Source of the DNA: Mesorhizobium sp. M2E.F.Ca.ET.219.01.1.1
GTDB taxonomy: Bacteria > Pseudomonadota > Alphaproteobacteria > Rhizobiales > Rhizobiaceae
Reading direction: 5' to 3'
DNA length: 64,000 nt
Assembly: GCF_004016445.2 (NCBI RefSeq)
Contig: NZ_SADT02000002.1
Coordinates: forward strand, 620,001 to 684,000
The position numbers were made by a program, and so were the translations under genes. Every line of letters starts with the position of its first letter. The first letter of the stretch is position 1. Of the stretch, positions 1 through 8,082 are shown in pieces. The notes beneath the pieces are model-generated. The model made no database searches, had not been told where the DNA came from, and saw only the letters and a program-made list of their open reading frames with translations.

Positions 1-138
1 GCGTCCAACTGGCATTGCCGCTGGTTCGGCAAACCGGTTGATAGGCGCGTCTTCGAGCGCGTCGTCGACGCCGGCGCTGGCATAGAAGGCGAGCAGCTCG
101 GCGATCTCGGCAGGTGTGCTGGGGGAGGCGGCAGTCAT
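1..138 (-). CDS. Uracil-DNA glycosylase, family 4-like (5' part only)
   Basis: Only the first 46 codons lie in the window; the gene runs leftward off the edge. The start is the ATG at 136-138 read on the minus strand. The peptide begins MTAASPSTPAEIAELLAFYA and continues with a short helix, SAGVDDALEDAP, then NRF. I recognise this as the usual N-terminus of alphaproteobacterial family 4 uracil-DNA glycosylases, which carry an iron-sulfur cluster and excise uracil from DNA. The catalytic motifs and cysteines lie outside the window, so the call rests on the N-terminal helix and on the ETF-QO neighbour, a pairing I remember from Mesorhizobium genomes. The gene is divergent from the ETF-QO gene, with a secreted-protein gene in between. 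Confidence 0.6.
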   Translation of the reverse strand, partial: MTAASPSTPAEIAELLAFYASAGVDDALEDAPINRFAEPAAMPVGR

Positions 139-210
139 GGCGCCACCATTGTCCGCGCGGCGCCGATTTGCAAGGTTGGAGCCGCGTTCGCCCTATTGAA
201 GCATGTCGAG

Positions 211-328
211 ATTCAGGTCAGGCCGAGTCGAAAATGGTGGTTTCCGAGAACCGGAGCGGAGCGTACTTTCCGTACGTGAGCACCGGAAGCGCAGGAAGCC
301 GCCATTTGCAGGCCGGCCTCACCTGAAT
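211..328. repeat. Palindromic intergenic repeat, copy 1 (second copy at 36006-36125)
   Basis: The ends form an imperfect inverted repeat: ATTCAGGTCAGGCCG on the left against CGGCCTCACCTGAAT on the right. Read on the minus strand, the core contains GCTTCCGGTGCTCAC, then a small hairpin GTAC-GGAAA-GTAC, then GCTCCGCTCCGGTTCTC. The same core occurs at 36006-36125, where the small hairpin reads GGAC-CTGAAT-GTCC. No open reading frame explains it. It lies between the divergent UDG start and the 3' end of the 340-978 gene. Confidence 0.8.
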
Positions 329-339
329 ATCGATGTGCT

Positions 340-978
340 TCACCCGGTCGGTATGCGCGGATCCTGCACGATGTAGAACGTCCAGCGCGGCGTGTAGTCG
401 GTGATCAGGAAATCGAAAGTTGCTGACTTCAGCGGATCGACCTTGCCGTTTTTGAACAGCAACTGGTCATAGGGTTCGAACTTGCGCTCGAAATCGGCGA
501 AATTGCTGGAGACGATGTTGTCGGGCGTCTTGTTGCGCTGGTCGAAGGACAGGCCATCGCCGAACACACTCGGCTGGTCGAGGATTTCCTGCAGCTCGAA
601 CTGGAACTCCACCCAGGGGAGCGCGCTGTTGTTGAGCACGTCGATGCGCATATACATCACGCCGTTGGCGACCTCGCCGGCCTTGCCGAAGGGCTCGATC
701 GGCTTGGTCGCGCGGATGGTCAGGGTCACCGGCGTCGCCGTGTTCAGCTCCTCCTTGATGACCAGCGGATCTTCCTTGGTGCCGATGCCGGACACGCCGG
801 TAATACGAAAGCCGCCCAGCTCGTCGGAGAAGGAATAGGCACCGGTTGTCCAGACCTTCACCGGATCGGCCTCGGCTGGCAGGCTCAAAAAGAGGAGCGG
901 AAGAACCGCCCGCCAGGCCAAGCCAGGCGTGAAGAGCAAGCGCTTCGATGGAAAGCCGGGCGGCCCTGGACTGCGCAT
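340..978 (-). CDS. Hypothetical secreted protein
   Basis: A 212-residue protein if the ATG at 976-978 is used. That start puts a basic stretch and then the hydrophobic segment AVLPLLFLSLPAEA at the front, which looks like a Sec signal peptide cleaved before DPVKVW. An upstream ATG at 1077 is in frame but adds a low-complexity, arginine-rich tail, so I prefer the shorter form. The mature part is beta-rich, with patterns such as VTLTIRATKPIEPFGKAGEV and the ending TPRWTFYIVQDPR. I do not recognise a named domain. It stands alone on the minus strand between a palindromic repeat and the divergent ETF-QO gene. A periplasmic location is inferred; the function is unknown. Confidence 0.6.
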   Translation of the reverse strand: MRSPGPPGFPSKRLLFTPGLAWRAVLPLLFLSLPAEADPVKVWTTGAYSFSDELGGFRITGVSGIGTKEDPLVIKEELNTATPVTLTIRATKPIEPFGKAGEVANGVMYMRIDVLNNSALPWVEFQFELQEILDQPSVFGDGLSFDQRNKTPDNIVSSNFADFERKFEPYDQLLFKNGKVDPLKSATFDFLITDYTPRWTFYIVQDPRIPTG

Positions 979-1228
979 GGCGCGAAGTATTGCCGATAAC
1001 CAAGCCGCCGAACAATTAAAAACATGCAGGCGCCGCCTGGCCTGCCAACATGCCGGGTCTGGCCTATGCTTGGCCATGGCCTGTGTTGCTGCCGTTTCGT
1101 AGGAAAACCGCGACTTTTTGTCGAAATCGGCGTTGTCACGTCAGCGCCGGTTTCGCGTCGCGAATTGATGCGCTATGCAGCGCGTGAGCCAGCACAATGC
1201 GAGAATGCGGCAAGCTATAGAGGGGTCG

Positions 1229-2908
1229 ATGAGCGATATCGAACGCGAAAGCATGGAATTCGACGTGGTGATCGTCGGCGCCGGTCCGGCCGGCCTTGCC
1301 GCGGCGATCCGTCTGAAGCAGCTCAACCCTGAGCTCTCCGTCGTCGTCCTGGAGAAGGGCGGCGAGGTCGGCGCGCACATCCTGTCCGGCGCGGTCGTCG
1401 ATCCGATCGGTATCGACCGGCTGCTGCCCGGCTGGCGTGAGGAGGGCGATCATCCCTTCAAGACGCCGGTGACGGCGGACCATTTCCTGGTGCTCGGCCC
1501 GGCCGGCTCCTTCCGTCTGCCGAACGTCCTGATGCCGCCGCTGATGAACAATCACGGCAACTACATCGTGTCGCTCGGCAATGTCTGCCGCTGGCTGGCG
1601 ACCAAGGCCGAGGCGCTGGGTGTCGAGATCTATCCGGGCTTCGCCGCGGCAAGCCTCGTCTACAACGAGGCCGGCGCCGTCACCGGCGTCATCACCGGCG
1701 ACATGGGCGTCGAGAAGGACGGCACGCATGGCCCGGCCTACGCGCCCGGCATGGCGCTGATGGGCAAATATGTGCTGATCGGCGAGGGCGCGCGGGGCTC
1801 CTTGGCCAAGCAGCTCATCGCCAAATACCAGCTTGCCGACGGCCGCGAGCCGGGCAAGTTCGGCATCGGCCTCAAGGAGCTTTGGCAGGTCAAGCCGGAG
1901 AATCACAAGCCGGGTCTTGTGCAGCATTCCTTCGGCTGGCCGCTCGACATGAAGACCGGCGGCGGTTCCTTCCTCTACCATCTGGAAGACAACCAGGTGG
2001 CGGTCGGCTTCGTCGTCCACCTGAACTACAAGAACCCCTATCTCTCGCCCTTCGAGGAGTTCCAGCGCTTCAAGACGCATCCGGCGATCGCCGGCACATT
2101 CGAAGGCGCCAAGCGCATTGGCTATGGCGCGCGCGCCATCACCGAGGGCGGCTGGCAGTCCGTGCCGAAGCTGTCTTTCCCGGGCGGCGTGCTGATGGGT
2201 TGCGCCGCCGGCTTCGTCAACGTGCCGCGCATCAAGGGTTCGCACAATGCGGTGCTGTCCGGCATGCTGGCGGCCGAGCATGTCGCCGACGCCATCGCCG
2301 CGGGCCGCGCCAATGACGAGCTTGCGTCCTACGACGAGGCCTGGCGCGGCAGCGACATCGGCAAGGACCTGAAGAAGGTGCGCAACGTCAAGCCGCTCTG
2401 GTCGCGCTTCGGCACCATCGTCGGCGTCGGCATCGGCGGCCTCGACATGTGGCTGAACACGCTGTTCGGCTTCTCGCCCTTCGGCACGTTGAAGCACGGC
2501 AAGGCCGACTATGCGACGCTCGAACCAGCGGCGACGCATCAGAAGATCGCCTATCCCAAGCCGGACGGCGTGCTGACCTTCGACCGCCTCTCCTCGGTGT
2601 TCCTCTCCAACACCAATCACGAGGAAAACGAGCCGGTGCACCTGATCGTCGGCGACATGGCGCTGCAGCAGCGCTCCGAGCACGACGTCTTTGCCGGTCC
2701 CTCGACCCGTTACTGCCCGGCTGGCGTCTATGAATGGGTGGACAAGGACGGCAACGCCGCCGCCGATCCGTCGGCCAAGGACGTGCGCTTCGTCATCAAC
2801 GCGCAGAACTGCGTCCACTGCAAGACCTGCGACATCAAGGATCCGAACCAGAACATCAACTGGGTGCCGCCACAAGGCGGCGAAGGCCCGGTCTACCAGG
2901 GCATGTGA
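1229..2908 (+). CDS. Electron transfer flavoprotein-ubiquinone oxidoreductase
   Basis: This 559-residue enzyme takes electrons from ETF (loaded by acyl-CoA and related dehydrogenases) and reduces ubiquinone at the inner membrane. The N-terminus has the FAD dinucleotide fold VVIVGAGPAGLAAA near residues 11-24. The C-terminus has the 4Fe-4S ligands: Cys about 496 (RYCPAG) and the NCVHCKTC cluster at about 528, 531 and 534. Length and order match the family. I chose the ATG at 1229, preceded by GAGGGG at 1219-1224, over the in-frame ATG at 1175. It is the natural acceptor for the isovaleryl-CoA dehydrogenase at 15.7-16.9 kb. The last codons and the stop are duplicated just downstream. Confidence 0.97.
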   Translation: MSDIERESMEFDVVIVGAGPAGLAAAIRLKQLNPELSVVVLEKGGEVGAHILSGAVVDPIGIDRLLPGWREEGDHPFKTPVTADHFLVLGPAGSFRLPNVLMPPLMNNHGNYIVSLGNVCRWLATKAEALGVEIYPGFAAASLVYNEAGAVTGVITGDMGVEKDGTHGPAYAPGMALMGKYVLIGEGARGSLAKQLIAKYQLADGREPGKFGIGLKELWQVKPENHKPGLVQHSFGWPLDMKTGGGSFLYHLEDNQVAVGFVVHLNYKNPYLSPFEEFQRFKTHPAIAGTFEGAKRIGYGARAITEGGWQSVPKLSFPGGVLMGCAAGFVNVPRIKGSHNAVLSGMLAAEHVADAIAAGRANDELASYDEAWRGSDIGKDLKKVRNVKPLWSRFGTIVGVGIGGLDMWLNTLFGFSPFGTLKHGKADYATLEPAATHQKIAYPKPDGVLTFDRLSSVFLSNTNHEENEPVHLIVGDMALQQRSEHDVFAGPSTRYCPAGVYEWVDKDGNAAADPSAKDVRFVINAQNCVHCKTCDIKDPNQNINWVPPQGGEGPVYQGM

Positions 2909-2989
2909 GCCGCTCCGACCGGGCCGCCTCGACCGCCGCTCCAACAAAGCCGGCGAAGGCCCGGTCTACCAGGGCATGTGAGCCGCTCC
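2878..2989. repeat. Partial tandem duplication of the ETF-QO 3' end
   Basis: A 39-bp stretch starting CGGCGAAGGCCCGGTC at 2878-2916 recurs identically at 2951-2989, an offset of 73 bp. It covers the last nine complete codons of the ETF-QO gene, its TGA stop and the following bases. The second copy lies downstream of the stop and encodes the same GEGPVYQGM ending out of context. It looks like a slippage or unequal-exchange duplication and leaves the reading frame of the gene intact. Confidence 0.9.
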
Positions 2990-3091
2990 ATCGACCGACA
3001 ACCGTTTGCGGTTCGGGCTGGCCGGTTGCTTATGCTTGAAATTGCAAGCGGCTTATAGTTCCTTCTCTACGGATAGGGAGCAAAATGGGCC

Positions 3092-3691
3092 ATGCGCCTG
3101 GCGGTTCTTACATTCCTCATCACGCTCGGCGGCCTGTACGGCGCCGCCCCAGAGGCCATCGCCGGCACCAAGGTGCTGGTCACGACGCGCAACTATGACA
3201 TCGCCGGCGCGACCGGCGCTGCCTTGGTCGAAGCGATGAACAGCAAGGGTCCCAAGCACGGCTTCATGACCCGCGCCATCGCCGACACCAGCTATGTGGT
3301 GAACTGGAAGCTGGACGTCGACCGCGATGCCGGGGTCTGCAGGTTGCGAGGCGCCGACGGAACGATGGAGCTCACCTACAATTTTCCTCGCCTGGCCTCG
3401 CCGCCAACACCCAAGCTCGAGCGGCGCTGGCAGCGCTTCCTCGCCGGCGTTCACGCCCACGAGCACCACCACGGTCGCATTGCCGAGGCCATGATGCGCG
3501 CCACCGCAAAGTCCATTGCCGGCCTGAAGCTTGCCGATAATTGGTTCTGCACCGCCACCCATCGCGAGGCCAGGAGCCGGATCGATGCCGTCTACGCGCA
3601 ATATGAGGCGAAACAGAACGCATTCGACGCGCGCGAGCACCGCGACGGCGGCCATGTCGACCGGCTGGTCAATGCGCTGATCAAAAACTAA
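3092..3691 (+). CDS. Secreted DUF922-type putative zinc protease
   Basis: A 199-residue protein with a hydrophobic N-terminal segment (LAVLTFLITLGGLYGAAP) that looks like a signal peptide with cleavage after AIAG. The family match is to DUF922 proteins, which have a conserved core around a WKLDV strand, a Cys and an RWQRFLAGVHAHEHHH helix. HEHHH at residues 123-127 fits the HExxH zinc-protease signature, which supports a metallopeptidase role, though no member of this family is biochemically defined to my knowledge. Two cysteines, about 83 and 153 (FCTAT), could form a disulfide in the periplasm. It follows ETF-QO on the same strand after about 180 bp and is probably a separate transcript. 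Confidence 0.75.
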   Translation: MRLAVLTFLITLGGLYGAAPEAIAGTKVLVTTRNYDIAGATGAALVEAMNSKGPKHGFMTRAIADTSYVVNWKLDVDRDAGVCRLRGADGTMELTYNFPRLASPPTPKLERRWQRFLAGVHAHEHHHGRIAEAMMRATAKSIAGLKLADNWFCTATHREARSRIDAVYAQYEAKQNAFDAREHRDGGHVDRLVNALIKN

Positions 3692-3785
3692 AGCATTTCT
3701 CCCGAAAGGACATGCGTAAAATCGACGGCCTAACGCGCATGGAGCGAATCCGAAGGATCGCGACGCGCTTCGAGCCGGGACGCGC
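3692..3785. repeat. Degenerate rhizobial intergenic repeat
   Basis: The stretch AAAGCATTTCTCCCGAAAGG followed by ACATGCGTAAAATC resembles the ends of a common Hyphomicrobiales intergenic element (compare the better copy at 10328-10431, which also ends in a GCGTAAAA block). No coding sequence is visible. It separates two convergent genes and could act as a terminator-like spacer. Confidence 0.35.
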
Positions 3786-4178
3786 CTATTTCGCCGGAAC
3801 GCAGTAGCCGACACTGCGTGCATTGAGCCTGCCGGCCTTCAGGTCGGCAAGCTGCGGCATGGAGGGATCAAATCCCCCCGCATATTGCTCATAGACTTTT
3901 CGGTCTAAGGAAAGCTGCTTGCCCGACGAGGTGAAGCCAACTATGCCCGTCTTGCCTAGATAGGCATTCGTGGCCCGCATCCGGCAGAAGAACTTCTTCT
4001 CGCCGTTGGAAACGTACCAGCCCAGCGAACCCGACGCGCCACGCGTCAGCTTGCTGGTCTTGTAGCCGCTGCTCTGCAGGTTGGAATAGGATTCGGCATG
4101 CGCCGGCGCAACCGAAGCCATCAGCAGGAGAGCCACCGAAGGAATGCCCAGCCTTTTTACCACTTTACCGGCCATCAT
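3786..4178 (-). CDS. Hypothetical secreted protein
   Basis: A 130-residue protein using the ATG at 4176-4178, which has a strong ribosome site GGGAGGGG just upstream on the minus strand. The longer in-frame ATG at 4202 has no such site. The N-terminus (KRLGIPSVALLLMASVAPAHA) is a clear signal peptide. The mature protein has a Ser/Thr-rich start, the segment GWYVSNGEKKFFCRMRATNA with a Cys, and a second Cys near the C-terminus (GYCVPAK), so one disulfide is possible. I do not recognise a domain. It is convergent with the DUF922 gene. Periplasmic or extracellular location is inferred. Confidence 0.65.
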   Translation of the reverse strand: MMAGKVVKRLGIPSVALLLMASVAPAHAESYSNLQSSGYKTSKLTRGASGSLGWYVSNGEKKFFCRMRATNAYLGKTGIVGFTSSGKQLSLDRKVYEQYAGGFDPSMPQLADLKAGRLNARSVGYCVPAK

Positions 4179-4281
4179 TGTCCCCTCCCAATTTGGTTCC
4201 ATTTCGATTGATGGACAATTTGGGGCGGCGGCGCAAGTAATGTCAGTTCCGTCGACTTTCAGTTGAGCTCCCTGAAACAGT

Positions 4282-5319
4282 CTAGCTACGCGGCTTGTTC
4301 AAGAGACCATTCGCCGCCAGCGCCGACTTGTGTTCGTCCTCGGGCGGGTCGCTTGCGGGCGGCAGGGTGAATTCGACCAGCACCGGCAGATGGTCGGAGC
4401 CCGTGTCTTCCAGGCGGGCCGACGAGAGGATCGTCACCCCGCCCTTGCTGAACACCTGGTCGATCGGCAGGCCGGCATAGCGGCGCAGGAAGTCCGGCAA
4501 CTTGCGGTGGATCCAGGTCGGGCCGGCCGAGGGCATCAGCGTCATGCCGCTGAGCCGCGCCACCCGCCGCACCGCCGCGCTCCACGGCACCGCATTGCAG
4601 TCGCCGGCCATGATGGCGGTTTCGCCGAGCGCTGCCAGCGGCTCCGCCAGCTCGCCGATCTGCCAGTGCTGCTCCTTCGGCCACGGCCAGCTCAGATGGA
4701 TCGCGGCGACGTCAACCGGAACGCCGTTGAAATCGATCGCGGCGGTTGCCATCGCCCCGCGCGGCTCGCAACGCGGCGCGGTGCCGGCGGCGAACGGACG
4801 GCGCGACAGCAGCGCCACGCCGAATATGCCGTTGGGATAGTCGCACAGGATGCGATAGGGATAGGCGCCGGCAATATAGCTGAGCTCTTTCGCCCACATG
4901 CCGGACACTTCGTCGAGCGTGATGACGTCCGGATTGGTCCGGCCGATCAGCGACAGCACCTTCTTCGGCGTCGGGTTGTTGAAGCGCAGGTTCATCTGCA
5001 GCAGGCTGTAGACGATCCGGTCGGCAGGCTTCGCGACCGCTTGTTGCGTCGACCATCTAGGCAGCGCGCTCGTGGTCGTGGCGAGGCAGGCAATGGCGAA
5101 GACCAGCGCCGCGACGGCCTGCAGCCGATAGGGGCCGGCAAGCAGCGGCAGCGCGAGCAGTACCGTCAGCACGCTCAGATGCATGCGGAAATGCGAGAAG
5201 GAATCGAAGGCCGGATGCAGCGTGCCGAAGAACCCGGCCAGCAGCGCGGCCGAGAATGCCGTCATCGCCAGGAATGTCAGCTGAACCATCATGCTCAAGC
5301 GTGCACCGCCCGTTGTCAT
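4282..5319 (-). CDS. Membrane-anchored endonuclease/exonuclease/phosphatase (EEP) family protein
   Basis: The protein begins with three hydrophobic segments (VQLTFLAMTAFSAALLAGFF, the LSVLTVLLALPLLAG region and AVAALVFAIACLATT), followed by an EEP catalytic domain. Motifs of the fold are visible in order: LQMNLRFNN (metal Asn), DEVSGMW (Glu site), IHLSWPWP, AGDCNAVPWS (catalytic Asp and Asn) and GSDHLPVLVEF (Asp-His pair). Such proteins are phosphodiesterases or phosphatases of unknown substrate; the topology suggests the domain faces the periplasm. I used the ATG at 5317-5319 (345 residues), with GGAGC upstream; an in-frame ATG at 5430 and another a few codons inside are alternatives. It is co-directional with amn but about 190 bp away. 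Confidence 0.8.
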   Translation of the reverse strand: MTTGGARLSMMVQLTFLAMTAFSAALLAGFFGTLHPAFDSFSHFRMHLSVLTVLLALPLLAGPYRLQAVAALVFAIACLATTTSALPRWSTQQAVAKPADRIVYSLLQMNLRFNNPTPKKVLSLIGRTNPDVITLDEVSGMWAKELSYIAGAYPYRILCDYPNGIFGVALLSRRPFAAGTAPRCEPRGAMATAAIDFNGVPVDVAAIHLSWPWPKEQHWQIGELAEPLAALGETAIMAGDCNAVPWSAAVRRVARLSGMTLMPSAGPTWIHRKLPDFLRRYAGLPIDQVFSKGGVTILSSARLEDTGSDHLPVLVEFTLPPASDPPEDEHKSALAANGLLNKPRS

Positions 5320-5508
5320 CTGCTCCGACCGCCCACCTATTTCGCCGTGAAGCGGCGAAATGGCTGTCCCTTTGTTCCGACGCAATTTCGGGCGGAAAAC
5401 CGCCGCGCACTTTTCCAGAAATTGCTCCACGCTATCCGTCCGGATTGCTTATCGGCCAAATTGCGGCTCGCGCAAGACGACCGATTGCCTCGCCGGTTTC
5501 GGCGGCGC

Positions 5509-7011
5509 TTACTGGAATGCCGTTTCCGAGAAACTTCTGAGCTTGCGCGAATGCAGCCGCTCCATCGGCATTTCGGCAAGCTTCTCCATCGCCTTGATAC
5601 CGATGGTGAGATGCTGCGCCACCTGCCGCTTGTAGAACTCGGTCGCCATGCCGGGGAGCTTCAGTTCGCCATGCAGCGGCTTGTCGGAGACGCATAGCAG
5701 CGTGCCGTAAGGCACGCGGAAGCGGAAGCCGTTGGCGGCGATGGTGGCCGATTCCATGTCGAGCGCGATGGCGCGCGACTGCGACAGGCGCTGCACCGGT
5801 CCGCGCTGGTCGCGCAGTTCCCAGTTGCGGTTGTCGATGGTGGCGACGGTGCCGGTGCGCATGATGCGCTTGAGGTCGTAGCCGGAAAGGCCGGTGACTT
5901 CGGCGACCGCCTCCTGCAGCGCCACCTGGATCTCGGCCAGCGGCGGGATCGGCACCCAGACCGGCAGGTCGTCGTCCAGCACATGGTCCTCGCGCACATA
6001 GGCATGCGCCAGAACATAATCACCAAGCGCTTGCGTGTTGCGCAGGCCCGCGCAATGGCCGAGCATGACCCAGGCATGCGGCCTCAGCACCGCGATGTGG
6101 TCGGTGATCGTCTTGGCGTTTGAGGGGCCGACGCCGATATTGACCATGGTGATGCCGCCATGGCCAGGCTTTTTCAGGTGATAGGCCGGCATCTGCGGCA
6201 GGCGCTGCGGCGGCGTGCCTTCGCTCGGCGCGCCGGCTCCCGCCTTGGTCACGACATTGCCCGGCTCGACAAATTCACTGTAGTCGCCTCCACCACTCTC
6301 CATCAATTCGCGAGCCCGCGCGACGAACTCGTCGATGTAGAACTGGTAGTTGGTGAACAGCACGAAGTTCTGGAAATGCTGCGGGCTGGTCGCCGTGTAA
6401 TGCGTCATGCGGTGCAGCGAATAGTCGATACGCTGCGCGGTGAACGGCGCCAGTGGCCGCGGCTCGCCGAACGCCACCTCGAACGTGCCGTTGGCGATCT
6501 GGTCGTCGGTGCCGTCGAGGTCCGGCACGTCGAACAGGTCGCGGATCGGCCGCTTGATGCGCTCGGCGGCCGCGCCGTCGACATAGGTGCCTTCCAGGAA
6601 GGCGAAATGCAGTGGAATGGGCGTCGTCGATTCCGACACCGTCACCGTCACGCCGTGGTTGCGCATGATGAGGCGAAGCTGCTCGATGAGGTAGTTCTCG
6701 AACAGTTGCGGCTGGGTGATGGTGGTGGCGAAATGCCCGGGCGTCGGCATATGGCCATAGGCCTGGCGCGAGTCGACCTGGCTGAACGAGGTCGTGGTGA
6801 CCCCGATCTGCGGATAGAAGGCCCGGTAGCGCTTGCTCTCGTCACCACCCGCGGCAAGGGCTGCGAAGGCATCGCGCAGGAATTTGGTGTTGCGGTCGTA
6901 GAGCGCCTGCAGCGCCGCGACGGCCTTTTTGGCGTCGTGGAAGTCCTGCGCGCCGAAGGGCTCCGGCATGACGACCGATTCGATGGCTTGGGGGTAGATT
7001 CGCTTTTCCAT
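5509..7011 (-). CDS. amn: AMP nucleosidase
   Basis: A 500-residue enzyme that splits AMP into adenine and ribose 5-phosphate, tuning purine nucleotide levels in the cytosol. The N-terminal half is the AMP nucleosidase-specific regulatory domain (TRAYRAFYP-like region, QVDSRQAYGHMPTPG). The C-terminal half is a nucleoside phosphorylase fold with MVNIGVGPSNAKTITDH, WVMLGHCAGL and the SDKPLHGELK motif near the end. Length agrees with the family. The start codon at 7009-7011 is an ATG. It is a single-gene unit with about 130 bp of upstream non-coding sequence. Confidence 0.96.
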   Translation of the reverse strand: MEKRIYPQAIESVVMPEPFGAQDFHDAKKAVAALQALYDRNTKFLRDAFAALAAGGDESKRYRAFYPQIGVTTTSFSQVDSRQAYGHMPTPGHFATTITQPQLFENYLIEQLRLIMRNHGVTVTVSESTTPIPLHFAFLEGTYVDGAAAERIKRPIRDLFDVPDLDGTDDQIANGTFEVAFGEPRPLAPFTAQRIDYSLHRMTHYTATSPQHFQNFVLFTNYQFYIDEFVARARELMESGGGDYSEFVEPGNVVTKAGAGAPSEGTPPQRLPQMPAYHLKKPGHGGITMVNIGVGPSNAKTITDHIAVLRPHAWVMLGHCAGLRNTQALGDYVLAHAYVREDHVLDDDLPVWVPIPPLAEIQVALQEAVAEVTGLSGYDLKRIMRTGTVATIDNRNWELRDQRGPVQRLSQSRAIALDMESATIAANGFRFRVPYGTLLCVSDKPLHGELKLPGMATEFYKRQVAQHLTIGIKAMEKLAEMPMERLHSRKLRSFSETAFQ

Positions 7012-7138
7012 GTCTCAATATAGAGATTTGGAACAGCGGTTGGGAGGGGAAAGCGGGGTCGCGAGAGCCGACAGCGCCGATTTTCTTCGAATGTGTTTAA
7101 GGCGCGCTGGTTACGAGCCGGTCGCGCCATCCGACACT

Positions 7139-7342
7139 CTATAGAGCTTGCCCGCGCTGCAGGCTGACCAGCAGCACAAAGCCGACGCTCCTGTTCTTGT
7201 TCGCCGGCGCTTCGATCCGGTGGCCGGTGTCGGCGCGCATCATCGGCACCGCCAGCACTGGGGCGGCGAGCAGCATGAGGATGAGCGTCGCCCGCGGCAG
7301 CAGCCGGAGAATCTTCGTTGTGGTGGCGGCGATGCGGTTCAT
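7139..7342 (-). CDS. Small hypothetical membrane protein
   Basis: A 67-residue ORF beginning at the ATG at 7340-7342 (an in-frame TTG at 7381 is less likely). It has one long hydrophobic stretch, LLPRATLILMLLAAPVLAVP, after a basic N-terminus, then a polar stretch and a short hydrophobic ending (SVGFVLLVSL). It could be a signal anchor or a secreted peptide. It follows the 44-residue ORF at 7409-7543 on the same strand, and the two could be cotranscribed. Upstream, GGGA is the only weak ribosome site. I do not recognise it, and the gene call is tentative. Confidence 0.4.
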   Translation of the reverse strand: MNRIAATTTKILRLLPRATLILMLLAAPVLAVPMMRADTGHRIEAPANKNRSVGFVLLVSLQRGQAL

Positions 7343-7408
7343 TTTCGTGGTGTCCCGATTTTCAATGTGGTCGATCTTCAACTTTGTCGCTTCAGCGCGT
7401 CACTTGGT

Positions 7409-7543
7409 TCACAGAGCCGAGAACCCAGCCACGGGCCGTTCCCACAAGCGGGCCGAGTGGCCGCCCTCGGCCACCAGGATGGCGAAGAACATGCCGAACA
7501 GGCTCATCAGCAGGCAGACGATGGTGAAGCGACGGGCAAGCAT
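7409..7543 (-). CDS. 44-residue membrane micropeptide
   Basis: This very short gene starts at the ATG at 7541-7543, with GGAGAGAG six bases upstream on the minus strand, one of the better ribosome sites in the window. The product reads MLARRFTIVCLLMSLFGMFF and then AILVAEGGHSARLWERPVAG FSAL. It is one transmembrane helix (residues 6-25) with a basic N-terminus, so the N-terminus should be cytoplasmic. No domain is known to me. The strong ribosome site, the clean hydrophobic segment and the charged ends argue that it is real rather than a chance ORF. Confidence 0.6.
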   Translation of the reverse strand: MLARRFTIVCLLMSLFGMFFAILVAEGGHSARLWERPVAGFSAL

Positions 7544-7690
7544 TTCTCTCTCCTTCAATGCGGGAGAGAATGCCAAAAAGCCTCTGAACCGGTTCTGAGA
7601 CCGGCATTCATCTGCGGTTCAAATTGATTGACGGGCTCTTGAAGAGTTGCCGCCGGGCCTGGATAGGGTCAGGCGGAGCGCGCCGCTGCA

Positions 7691-7720
7691 AAAGAAAACG
7701 GGGCCGCTTGGGCCCCGTTT
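7691..7720 (-). terminator. Rho-independent terminator of the DUF2147 gene
   Basis: Perfect 10-bp stem AAACGGGGCC (7696-7705) with GGCCCCGTTT (7711-7720) and a 5-base loop. On the minus strand it is followed by TTTTCTTT. It lies 20 bp past the stop of the gene at 7741-8082. Confidence 0.85.
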
Positions 7721-7740
7721 GGACGATCTGGGATTGGCGA

Positions 7741-8082
7741 TCAGAGCTTGTGCCAGGTCTGGCTCTTGCAGATCAGGCCGCCGAGCACACAGCCGCTCAT
7801 CTTCAGCGAAGTGCCCGAGAGCGTCGCCTTGCCGGAATAGGTCTTGTCGTTCGCCGGGTCGGTGATGCTGCCGGCATATTTGTTGTCACCAGTCGCCTTC
7901 AGCGAACCGATCGTCTTGCCCGCATATTTGCCGGTTGTGAGTGTAATGGAGAAGGAGCCGCTGCCGCCGATCGCCGCGGTGTCGCCGGCTTGCGTCTTCC
8001 AGTTGCCTTCGATCGGGTCCGCCAGCGCAGCGCCGGCCATGATCATGGTGGCCGCCAGGGCCAGGCTCGTCTTTCGAAACAT
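7741..8082 (-). CDS. Secreted DUF2147 family protein
   Basis: A 113-residue protein with a standard signal peptide (SLALAATMIMAGAALA, cleavage before DPIEGNW). The mature part is a small beta-barrel with the family landmarks DPIEGNWKT at the start, KTYSGKATLSG in the middle and MSGCVLGGLICKSQTW at the end; the two cysteines in that last motif probably pair. DUF2147 proteins are periplasmic and abundant in rhizobia, but their role is not established; some resemble lipocalin-like barrels. A CGTCCTCCTCCC stretch upstream (GGAGGAGGACG in the gene sense) is a strong ribosome site, and a perfect terminator follows, so it is a highly expressed single-gene unit. Confidence 0.85.
   Translation of the reverse strand: MFRKTSLALAATMIMAGAALADPIEGNWKTQAGDTAAIGGSGSFSITLTTGKYAGKTIGSLKATGDNKYAGSITDPANDKTYSGKATLSGTSLKMSGCVLGGLICKSQTWHKL

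Noticed and set aside
1136-2947. A 603-codon minus-strand ORF opposite ETF-QO
   Set aside because: Antisense shadow; no domain and ETF-QO motifs are complete on the other strand.
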